Shown here one piece after another: positions 1 through 7,220 of a DNA stretch of 64,000 nt. The stretch lies in assembly GCF_025993685.1 (NCBI RefSeq), contig NZ_DAJPEN010000001.1, positions 4,216,001-4,280,000 on the forward strand, written 5' to 3'. Source of the stretch: Bacteroides mediterraneensis (lineage in GTDB: Bacteria; Bacteroidota; Bacteroidia; Bacteroidales; Bacteroidaceae). The translations under genes and the position numbers were made by a program. Position 1 is the first letter of the stretch. Every line of letters starts with the position of its first letter. A model generated the notes under the pieces. That model saw only the letters and a list, made by a program, of their open reading frames with translations, was not told where the DNA came from and searched no databases.

Positions 1-1
1 G

Positions 2-133
2 GGCTCGGAGATGCAGCGTCCGCTTTCGGTGGCGATGATCGGCACCATGATGGTGGGCCTCGTCATCAGCCTTTTTGTAATCCCTCTTATTTACTGGTTT
101 ATCTATAGAAAACATGAAGTCAAGAAGATTTAG
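2..133 (+). CDS. RND efflux permease, C-terminal end only
   Basis: Frame open from the left edge of the window to a TAG at 131-133, giving 43 residues. It reads GSEMQRPLSVAMIG followed by a hydrophobic helix and a short basic tail, which is the typical last transmembrane segment (TM12) of AcrB/HAE1-type RND pumps, where a G(S/T)EMQRPL stretch precedes the helix. It overlaps the start of the next gene by 20 bases, so the two are probably translated together. The protein would be an inner-membrane proton-driven exporter working with the outer membrane factor that follows. Only the end is visible, so the substrate class cannot be judged. Confidence 0.8.
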   Translation, partial: GSEMQRPLSVAMIGTMMVGLVISLFVIPLIYWFIYRKHEVKKI

Positions 134-1601
134 CATACTGTTCCTGCTGCTGCTCTGCGCGGCGGGAATGAAGGCCCAGCGTGTGCTGCGGCTGGATTTG
201 AAGGAGACCATCACGATGGCCAACGACAGCTCGCTGTCGGCTTTCCGTTATCAGAACATGTACCTGTCGGGCTACTGGGAGTACCGCAGCTACAAGGCGG
301 CTCGCCTGCCGAGCCTCACGCTGAACATGACCCCGGCGCAGTATTACCGCTACATCACGCAGCGTTACGACTCGCAGGAGAATGTCGACGTGTACCGCGA
401 GCAGCAGATGCTGAGCGCCAGCGCGGGGCTGAGCGTGGCGCAGAACTTCGACCTGCTGGGCGGTACGTTCTATGTGGACACGCAGCTGGACTACATGCGG
501 AACTTCGGCGACACGAAGTCGACGCAGTTTTCCAGCATCCCTTTCCGTATAGGCTACCAGCAGGAACTGCTGGGCTTCAATGCCTTCCGCTGGGACCGGA
601 AGATAGAGCCTTTGAAGTTCGAGAAGGTGAAGAAGCAGTATCTCTACAATGCAGAAAGCGTGTCGGAAGAGGCGGTAAGCTACTTCTTTACCCTTGCCAT
701 GGCGCAGGCCGATTATGAGCTGGCGCGGGACAATGTGGCCACCACCGATACGCTGTATGCCGTCGGGGAGCAGCGCCAGAAGATTGCGGCCATCTCACAG
801 GCCGACCTGCTGACGCTGAAGCTGGACAAGGTGAACGCGCGCAACACGCTGAAGAATGCGGAGATAGCCCGCAAGCGTGCGATGTCGGCCCTGGCCACCT
901 TCCTGAACCTGGACCGCAACGCGTACATCGAGCTGGAGCTTCCGTCGCGTCCGCGGTATGTTGACGTGCCGGCCGGCCGGGCCATGGTGCTGGCGCGGGA
1001 GAACAATCCGACGTACCTGGAACAGCGCCAGAACGTGCTGGAGGCGGAGCGTGAGGTGGACCGCACGCGGAAGGAGTCGCGTTTCAATGCCAGCTTCAAT
1101 GCCAGCGTGGGCTTCAACCAGGTGGCCGACAACTTCAGTGCGGCGTACCGGAACCTGCTTCAGCAGGACCTGGTGTCGTTCACTGTTTCCATTCCGCTGG
1201 TAGACTGGGGCGTGAGAAAGGGCAAGTACAACATGGCCAGGAACAACCTGAATGTGGTGAAGATTGCCGCCCGTCAGGAAGAAATCAGCCTGGAGGAGGA
1301 CGTGATGATGACGGTGAGTGACTTCAACGTGCAGCAGGACCTGATAGCCAGCGCCTCGGAGGCGCTCGACCTGGCGGAGCTGGCCTACGACCAGACGCGC
1401 AGGCGTTTCATCATCGGCAAGTCGGATATCAGCAGCCTGACGCTGGCCCTGAACCGCCAGCAGGAGGCGCGGAAGAACTACATACAGGCGCTCCAGAACT
1501 ACTGGCTGAACTACTACAAGATCCGCAAGCTCACGCTGCACGACTTTGAGACGGGCATGTCGCTTTCCGACCGTTTTGATTTTGAGAACCGTTTGAGATG
1601 A
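114..1601 (+). CDS. TolC-family outer membrane efflux protein
   Basis: 495 residues, close to the usual length of an outer membrane factor. A basic start followed by a hydrophobic stretch ending at MKAQ (about residues 1-22) is a clear signal peptide. The rest alternates long amphipathic helical stretches with strand-like segments in two similar halves, as in the TolC/OEP fold (for example the QQEARKNYIQALQNYW helix near the end). It should form the trimeric exit channel of a tripartite pump. It overlaps the preceding RND gene and lies 7 bases before a second RND gene, so one channel probably serves both pumps. No periplasmic adaptor is visible; it may lie upstream of the window. Confidence 0.9.
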   Translation: MKSRRFSILFLLLLCAAGMKAQRVLRLDLKETITMANDSSLSAFRYQNMYLSGYWEYRSYKAARLPSLTLNMTPAQYYRYITQRYDSQENVDVYREQQMLSASAGLSVAQNFDLLGGTFYVDTQLDYMRNFGDTKSTQFSSIPFRIGYQQELLGFNAFRWDRKIEPLKFEKVKKQYLYNAESVSEEAVSYFFTLAMAQADYELARDNVATTDTLYAVGEQRQKIAAISQADLLTLKLDKVNARNTLKNAEIARKRAMSALATFLNLDRNAYIELELPSRPRYVDVPAGRAMVLARENNPTYLEQRQNVLEAEREVDRTRKESRFNASFNASVGFNQVADNFSAAYRNLLQQDLVSFTVSIPLVDWGVRKGKYNMARNNLNVVKIAARQEEISLEEDVMMTVSDFNVQQDLIASASEALDLAELAYDQTRRRFIIGKSDISSLTLALNRQQEARKNYIQALQNYWLNYYKIRKLTLHDFETGMSLSDRFDFENRLR

Positions 1602-1608
1602 AGGGGCC

Positions 1609-4600
1609 ATGAGCAGGAAAGAGAAAACAGAAGGCCGGCCGCTGGTCTGGTCGTCGTTCACCCTGATAGTGACGTTCGTGTGCCTGTCGCTGGTGGGACT
1701 GGCGCTGGCGCCTCTGCTGCCGGTGAAGCTCTCGCCTTCGCGCGACATGCCGGGGCTGTCGGTGTCGTTCTCCATGCCTGGCAATTCGGCCCGGGTGGTG
1801 GAGACGGAGGTCACCAGCCGTCTGGAGGGCATGCTGGCCCGGGTGAACGGCATCCGTAGCATCAGTTCCACTTCCGACAACGGGGGCGGGCGCATCGACA
1901 TGGAGCTGGACCGCCATGCGGATATCGGGGTGACCCGCTTTGAGGTGTCCACCCTTATCCGGCAGTTGTGGACGCAGCTTCCTGAAGGGGTGAGCTATCC
2001 GCTCATCTCCACGCAGCGGAGCGACGGGAACGCCTCGCGTCCTTTCATGACCTACACGCTGAACGCTCCCGCCACGCCCATCGTGATACAGAAGTATGGC
2101 GAGGAGCACATCAAGCCGCTGGTTGCGGCATTGGACGGGGTGTATAAGGTGGAGCTGAGCGGTGCCACGCCCATGGAGTGGCGCATCGTGTACGACAATG
2201 TGCAGCTGGAGCGCATCGGGGTGGGGGTACAGGATATCCTGACCGCCATTGAGGAAAGGTACGGCCGTGAGTTTCTGGGGATTTGTGAGCTGGAGACGGC
2301 CCGCGGGACGGAATGGATACGGCTGGTGCGTACCACCGAAGGCAGTCCGGAGGGGTTTGTCCCCTCGGAGATTGCGGTGAAGGCGGCCGACGGGAGCATG
2401 GTGCCGCTGGACCGGCTGGTCAGGGTGACGCGCACGGAGGAGGAGCCCACATCGTACTACCGCATCAACGGGCTGAACTCGGTGTATCTGTCCGTCACCG
2501 CCTCGGAAACGGCCAACCAGCTGGCCCTGGCGGAGAAGGTCAGGAAGGTGATAGCCGAAGCGGAGGCCGTGATGCCGGCCGGGTACGAAATCCATACGGG
2601 CTATGATGCCACGGAATACATCTCGAAGGAGCTGGACACGATTTATTTCCGTACGGGAATCACCGTGCTGATCCTGCTGCTGTTCGTGGCGGTGATTACG
2701 CGCAACCTGCGGTATCTCTTCCTGATAGTGGCCGGGCTGGCGGTGAACATTGCCGTGGCCGTCATCCTGTATTATGCGCTGGGGCTGGAAATCCAGCTTT
2801 ATTCGCTGGCGGGCATCACCATCTCGCTGAACCTGGTGATAGACAACATCATCGTCATGACCGACCATATCCTGAGAAGGCGCAACCTGAAGGCGTTCAT
2901 GTCGGTGCTGGCGGCCACGCTGACCACCATCGGGGCGCTGGTCATCATCTTCTTCCTCGACGAGAAGATACGCCTGAACCTGCAGGACTTTGCGGCGGTG
3001 GTGATTGTCAACCTGGGCATCTCGCTGCTGGTGGCCCTGTTCTTCGTGCCTCCGATGATAGAGAAAACCGGTCTGCAAAGGGGAAAGCCGGCGCATCCGC
3101 GGCTGTGGGTGAAGCGGGGGGCCGTGCATTTCACCCGCTTTTACCGGGGGATGGTCGTGCTGCTGAGCCGCTATCGGGCGGTCGCCTTCCTTCTGCTGGT
3201 GCTCGGTTTCGGACTTCCGGTATTCATGCTCCCGGAGAAGATAGAGGACGCGGAGCAGAAAGGAGCCTGGGCGGAGTGGTATAATAAGATTTTCGACAAT
3301 ACGGCCTGCCGGGAAGACATCAAGCCTGTAGTGGACAAGGTGCTGGGCGGTTCTCTCCGTCTTTTTGCCGAGAAGGTGTACGACGGCAGCTACTTCAACC
3401 GTGACGAGAGCGAGGTGGTGCTGTATATCAACGCCACCCTTCCCAACGGCAGTACGCTGGAGCAGATGAACGTGCTGATCAAGAAGATGGAGACCTACCT
3501 GAGCGGGTTCAAGGAGATACGCCAGTTCCAGACATCGGTGTACAATGCGCGCCGGGCGAGCATCCAGGTGTTCTTCAGGAAGGAGTACGGCCATACGGGC
3601 TTTCCCTACGTGCTGAAGTCGGACGTGGTGAGCAAGTCGCTGACCCTGGGCGGTGGAAGCTGGAGCGTGTACGGGCTGCAGGACCAGGGCTTCAGCAACG
3701 ACGTGCGGGAGAGTGCCGGCAGCTTCCGCGTAAAGATGTACGGCTACAACTACGACGAGCTGGGCCGCTGGGCGGAGGAGATGAAGAAGCTGCTGCTTTC
3801 CCACCGCCGCATCAAGGAGGTGACCGTCAGCTCGGAGTTCTCGTGGTGGAAGGACGACTATACGGAGTTCTATCTGGAGTTTGACAAGCGCAGGATGGCG
3901 GAGGAGAACCTGACGGCCTACGACCTGTTTGCGGTGCTGCGTCCGGTATTCATGCGCGACCAGCTGGCGGGCAGCATCCTTTACGACAACGGCGTGGAGT
4001 ATCTGCGGCTGTCGTCCGCCCAGAGCCGGGACTATGATGTATGGGCTTTCATGTCGGTGCCGTTCCTGGTGAAGGGCAAGCAGTACAAGCTCTCCGACCT
4101 GGCCGTGCTGGCGAAGGGGCAGGCCCCGAAACAGGTGGCCAAGGAGAACCAGCAGTACAGGCTCTGCCTGCAATATGAGTACATCGGGTCGTCGGAACAG
4201 GGCAAGAAACTGCTGGAGAAGGACATCGAGACCCTCCGGAAACGCCTTCCGATGGGGTATACCGTGGAGAGTGACAGTGCCTACTGGAGCTGGGGGAAGG
4301 AAGACCACAGCCAGTATTTCCTGCTGCTGATTGTCATTTCCATCATCTTCTTCATTTCGGCCATCCTCTTCAACTCGCTGAGCCAGCCGCTGGCCATCAT
4401 CTTCGTGATTCCGGTGTCGTATATCGGGGTGTTCCTCACGTTCTATCTGTTCGGCCTGAACTTCGACCAGGGAGGTTTCGCTTCCTTCGTGCTGCTGTGC
4501 GGCATTACGGTGAACGCAAGCATCTACATCCTGAACGAGTATAATGCCATCCGCAGGAATTTTCCGGGACTGTCACCGCTGAGGGCCTATACCAAGGCCT

Positions 4601-4815
4601 GGAACGTGAAGGTCATTCCCATCTTCCTGACGGTGATGTCGACCATCCTCGGATTCGTGCCGTTCATGATAGGCGAGAAGACACCGTTCTGGTTCCCGCT
4701 GGCCGCCGGAACCATCGGCGGACTGGTGATGTCGGTGATCGGTATCTTTATCTATCTGCCGGTATTGAGCGTGTCGGGTACGATTCGGAAAAACATACGG
4801 AGAAAAAGGAAATAG
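1609..4815 (+). CDS. RND efflux permease (AcrB/HAE1-like)
   Basis: 1068 residues, full length for an RND pump: one helix near residue 25, a large periplasmic loop, helices around 340-490, a second loop, and helices from about 905 to the end. In TM4 the proton-relay Asp is kept in LVIDNIIVMTDH, where many family members have VDDAIV or VDNAIV. In TM10 the stretch GITVNASIYILNEY has Val where AcrB carries its Lys, which is common in the divergent HAE1/heavy-metal-like branch. It is the last gene of the run and is followed by a hairpin terminator. Two RND genes around one outer membrane factor suggest a heteromeric pump, as in MdtBC, but this is inference. Substrate unknown. Confidence 0.88.
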   Translation: MSRKEKTEGRPLVWSSFTLIVTFVCLSLVGLALAPLLPVKLSPSRDMPGLSVSFSMPGNSARVVETEVTSRLEGMLARVNGIRSISSTSDNGGGRIDMELDRHADIGVTRFEVSTLIRQLWTQLPEGVSYPLISTQRSDGNASRPFMTYTLNAPATPIVIQKYGEEHIKPLVAALDGVYKVELSGATPMEWRIVYDNVQLERIGVGVQDILTAIEERYGREFLGICELETARGTEWIRLVRTTEGSPEGFVPSEIAVKAADGSMVPLDRLVRVTRTEEEPTSYYRINGLNSVYLSVTASETANQLALAEKVRKVIAEAEAVMPAGYEIHTGYDATEYISKELDTIYFRTGITVLILLLFVAVITRNLRYLFLIVAGLAVNIAVAVILYYALGLEIQLYSLAGITISLNLVIDNIIVMTDHILRRRNLKAFMSVLAATLTTIGALVIIFFLDEKIRLNLQDFAAVVIVNLGISLLVALFFVPPMIEKTGLQRGKPAHPRLWVKRGAVHFTRFYRGMVVLLSRYRAVAFLLLVLGFGLPVFMLPEKIEDAEQKGAWAEWYNKIFDNTACREDIKPVVDKVLGGSLRLFAEKVYDGSYFNRDESEVVLYINATLPNGSTLEQMNVLIKKMETYLSGFKEIRQFQTSVYNARRASIQVFFRKEYGHTGFPYVLKSDVVSKSLTLGGGSWSVYGLQDQGFSNDVRESAGSFRVKMYGYNYDELGRWAEEMKKLLLSHRRIKEVTVSSEFSWWKDDYTEFYLEFDKRRMAEENLTAYDLFAVLRPVFMRDQLAGSILYDNGVEYLRLSSAQSRDYDVWAFMSVPFLVKGKQYKLSDLAVLAKGQAPKQVAKENQQYRLCLQYEYIGSSEQGKKLLEKDIETLRKRLPMGYTVESDSAYWSWGKEDHSQYFLLLIVISIIFFISAILFNSLSQPLAIIFVIPVSYIGVFLTFYLFGLNFDQGGFASFVLLCGITVNASIYILNEYNAIRRNFPGLSPLRAYTKAWNVKVIPIFLTVMSTILGFVPFMIGEKTPFWFPLAAGTIGGLVMSVIGIFIYLPVLSVSGTIRKNIRRKRK

Positions 4816-4850
4816 TATCAAATATAAGTTTTATTATTTGTAAAAGAAAA

Positions 4851-4880
4851 AAACCGCTGAATAACTGTATTCAGCGGTTT
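4851..4880. terminator. Hairpin terminator after the efflux operon
   Basis: Perfect 13-base arms (AAACCGCTGAATA / TATTCAGCGGTTT) around a 4-base loop, with A-rich sequence on one side and a T-rich run on the other. It can end transcription from the efflux genes and from the tRNA-Phe that comes the other way. Confidence 0.85.
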
Positions 4881-4903
4881 TCATGATTTTTCATTGTTAA
4901 AAG

Positions 4904-4976
4904 TGGTGCCAACGGGAATCGAACCAGTGACACAAGGATTTTCAGTCCTTTGCTCTACCAACTGAGCTATGGCACC
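4904..4976 (-). tRNA. tRNA-Phe (GAA)
   Basis: On the minus strand a full 73-base cloverleaf: acceptor GGTGCCA..., D-loop AGCTCAGTTGGTAGAGC, anticodon loop CTGAAAA with GAA, T-arm GGTTCGATTCC, and discriminator A. The CCA end is not encoded. Confidence 0.95.
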
Positions 4977-5078
4977 GTGGTTTTGCGTGTGCAAAGATAG
5001 GTCAAAAACTTGAATCTCCAAAATAATCGGGGCGAAAAAGAGAAAAAATAATTTTTTATGAAAAAAAACCGTTTTTCT

Positions 5079-5109
5079 TTTGCAGGTATTAAAATTATAT
5101 CTACCTTTG
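5079..5109 (+). promoter_or_regulatory. Promoter for tRNA-Pro
   Basis: TTTG at 5079-5082, 19 bases, then TACCTTTG at 5102-5109: an exact Bacteroidetes sigma-ABfr type promoter. It lies 30 bases before the tRNA. Confidence 0.8.
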
Positions 5110-5139
5110 CAACCGCAAACGACAAACAAACGTTGCAAT

Positions 5140-5212
5140 CGGAATGTAGCGCAGTTGGTAGCGCACTACGTTCGGGACGTAGGGGTCGGGCGTTCGAGTC
5201 GCCTCATTCCGA
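5140..5212 (+). tRNA. tRNA-Pro (CGG)
   Basis: 73-base cloverleaf: acceptor CGGAATG pairing with CATTCCG, anticodon stem CTACG/CGTAG closing the loop TTCGGGA (anticodon CGG), T-arm GTTCGAGTC, discriminator A. CCA is not encoded. Confidence 0.95.
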
Positions 5213-5213
5213 C

Positions 5214-5252
5214 GAAAAGCGGCAGATGATTTTTATCATTTGCCGCTTTTTC
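5214..5252 (+). terminator. Terminator after tRNA-Pro
   Basis: AAAGCGGCA(G)ATGA pairs with TCATTTGCCGCTTT around a short T-rich loop and runs into further T residues. It makes tRNA-Pro a single-gene unit. Confidence 0.85.
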
Positions 5253-5288
5253 ATACTACTCTCCCTGTATAAATAATTCGGTGATTAT

Positions 5289-5319
5289 TTTGTGTGACAT
5301 GAGATTATTTATATCTTTG
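5289..5319 (+). promoter_or_regulatory. Promoter of the rimP-nusA-infB operon
   Basis: TTTG at 5289-5292, 19 bases, TATCTTTG at 5312-5319, matching the Bacteroidetes consensus exactly. It leaves a leader of about 60 bases before rimP. Confidence 0.8.
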
Positions 5320-5385
5320 CAAGTGATTGGATGAAAAAGGTGGAGGGGCGATTAAGCTCCTTTTTTTGTTCTTAATAGTTAATAC

Positions 5386-5853
5386 ATGATAGATAAAAAC
5401 GTTGTAGCTCGGATTGTAGAGGAATGGCTGGCAGACAAAAGCTATTTCCTGGTCGACGTGAATGTGAGCCCCGATGACAAGATTGTAGTGGAAATCGACC
5501 ACGCAGAGGGCGTGTGGATAGACGACTGTGTGGAATTGAGTCGTTACATCGAGTCAAAATTAAGTCGTGAAGAAGAAGATTACGAACTGGAGGTCGGTTC
5601 TGCGGGAATCGGTCAGCCGTTCAAGGTCCTGCAGCAGTATCTGGCCCATGTGGGATGCGAGGTCGAAGTGATGGACAAGTCCGGCAAGAAATGGACCGGC
5701 GTGCTGACGGATGCCAATGAAGAGAACTTTACCCTTACGGTAGAGGTGAAGGTAAAACCGGAAGGAGCCAAACGCCCGAAGCTGGTGGAACAGAATGTAA
5801 CTTTTACGTATGATGAGATAAAATACACCAAATACTTAATTAGCTTTAAATAA
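5386..5853 (+). CDS. rimP: Ribosome maturation factor RimP
   Basis: 155 residues, normal length. The N-terminal half has the RimP pattern with DDCVELSRYIESKL and the YELEVGSAGIGQPFK segment (in most members EVSSPGLxRPL). The C-terminal half (from about 85) forms the small Sm-like barrel, with GVLTDANEENFTL. RimP binds the nascent 30S subunit late in maturation. It is followed after 2 bases by nusA, the conserved rimP-nusA-infB order, which supports the assignment. It is expressed from the promoter at 5289-5319. Confidence 0.95.
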   Translation: MIDKNVVARIVEEWLADKSYFLVDVNVSPDDKIVVEIDHAEGVWIDDCVELSRYIESKLSREEEDYELEVGSAGIGQPFKVLQQYLAHVGCEVEVMDKSGKKWTGVLTDANEENFTLTVEVKVKPEGAKRPKLVEQNVTFTYDEIKYTKYLISFK

Positions 5854-5855
5854 TT

Positions 5856-7115
5856 ATGGCCAAAAAAGAAGAAACAGTCAGCTTGATTGACACATTCTCG
5901 GAATTTAAGGAGTTGAAGAATATTGACCGCACCACCATGGTGAGCGTGTTGGAAGAATCATTCCGCAGCGTGATTGCGAAGATGTTCGGTACAGATGAAA
6001 ACTATGATGTGATTGTAAATCCGGATAAGGGGGACTTTGAAATCTGGCGTAACCGTGAAGTGGTGGCAGATGACGAACTGACGAATCCCAACCTGCAGAT
6101 TACTCTGTCGGAAGCACGTAAGATTGATGCATCATACGAGGTGGGTGAGGAAGTGACCGATGAAGTGATTTTTGAGAAATTCGGCCGCCGCGCGATTCTG
6201 AATCTTCGCCAGACACTGGCTTCGAAGATTCTGGAACTGGAAAAAGACAGCTTGTACAACAAATATATTGATAAAGTGGGTACCGTCATCAGTGCGGAAG
6301 TTTATCAGATATGGAAGAAGGAAATCCTGTTGCTGGACGATGAAGGTAACGAACTGCTGTTGCCGAAGACAGAACAGATTCCGAGCGATTTTTATCGGAA
6401 GGGAGAAACAGCCCGTGCTGTGGTAGCCCGTGTGGACAACAAGAACAACAATCCGAAGATTATTTTGAGCCGTACTTCTCCGGTGTTCCTGCAGCGCTTG
6501 TTCGAACAGGAAGTACCTGAAATCAACGACGGGCTGATTACCATCAAGAAAATTGCCCGTATCCCGGGTGAACGTGCCAAGATTGCCGTAGAGTCATACG
6601 ACGAACGGATTGATCCGGTAGGTGCTTGTGTAGGTGTGAAGGGTTCCCGTATTCATGGTATCGTCCGTGAACTGCGTAACGAAAATATCGATGTCATTAA
6701 CTATACATCCAATACGCAGCTGTTTATCCAGCGTGCCTTGAGCCCGGCTAAAGTTTCTTCCATCGTTATGCACGAGGATGAAAAGAGAGCTGAAGTTTAT
6801 CTGAAGCCGGAAGAAGTGTCTTTGGCCATTGGTAAAGGCGGATTGAACATCAAGTTGGCCAGCATGCTGACAGAATACACGATTGACGTATATCGTGAAC
6901 TGGGCGAGGATGCAGGTACCGACGAGGATATCTACTTGGATGAGTTCAAGGATGAAATCGATGAGTGGGTTATCAATGCCATCAAGGGTATCGGCATCGA
7001 TACAGCGAAGGGGGTATTGAATGCTCCGCGTGAGATGTTGATTGAAAAGGCAGACCTGGAAGAAAATACGGTGGACGATGTCCTGAGAATTTTAAAAGCA
7101 GAGTTTGAGGAATAA
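5856..7115 (+). CDS. nusA: Transcription termination/antitermination factor NusA
   Basis: 419 residues. The N-terminal RNA-polymerase-binding domain spans roughly 1-130, the S1 domain about 135-200 (GTVISAEVYQIWKKEI), and the two KH domains about 205-350, with GACVGVKGSRIHGIVRELRNENID and AIGKGGLNIKLASMLT as the RNA-binding loops. The C-terminus ends in a single helix-hairpin-helix-like region (GIGIDTAKGVLNAPREML) and lacks the two acidic repeats of E. coli NusA, as is usual outside proteobacteria. NusA binds RNA polymerase and affects pausing, termination and antitermination. It sits between rimP and infB. Confidence 0.96.
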   Translation: MAKKEETVSLIDTFSEFKELKNIDRTTMVSVLEESFRSVIAKMFGTDENYDVIVNPDKGDFEIWRNREVVADDELTNPNLQITLSEARKIDASYEVGEEVTDEVIFEKFGRRAILNLRQTLASKILELEKDSLYNKYIDKVGTVISAEVYQIWKKEILLLDDEGNELLLPKTEQIPSDFYRKGETARAVVARVDNKNNNPKIILSRTSPVFLQRLFEQEVPEINDGLITIKKIARIPGERAKIAVESYDERIDPVGACVGVKGSRIHGIVRELRNENIDVINYTSNTQLFIQRALSPAKVSSIVMHEDEKRAEVYLKPEEVSLAIGKGGLNIKLASMLTEYTIDVYRELGEDAGTDEDIYLDEFKDEIDEWVINAIKGIGIDTAKGVLNAPREMLIEKADLEENTVDDVLRILKAEFEE

Positions 7116-7132
7116 CGCTTTGAAGCGGTAAA

Positions 7133-7161
7133 CAGAGGAGAATGAATTTCATTCTCGTCTG
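7133..7161 (+). promoter_or_regulatory. Hairpin between nusA and infB
   Basis: CAGAGGAGAATG and CATTCTCGTCTG can pair with one mismatch around AATTT. There is no T-run directly after it, so it is more likely a processing or attenuation structure than a full terminator. Confidence 0.4.
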
Positions 7162-7220
7162 CTTATTTATCTGTGACTGATATAATATTTCCCCTGAACT
7201 CTATTAAAATGTGATGAATT

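Noticed and set aside
1531..4308. A 925-codon open frame on the minus strand across the RND pump gene
   Set aside because: It is a mirror of a GC-rich, strongly biased gene. It has no recognisable domains and is very rich in His, Arg and Gln; the plus-strand RND frame is clear.
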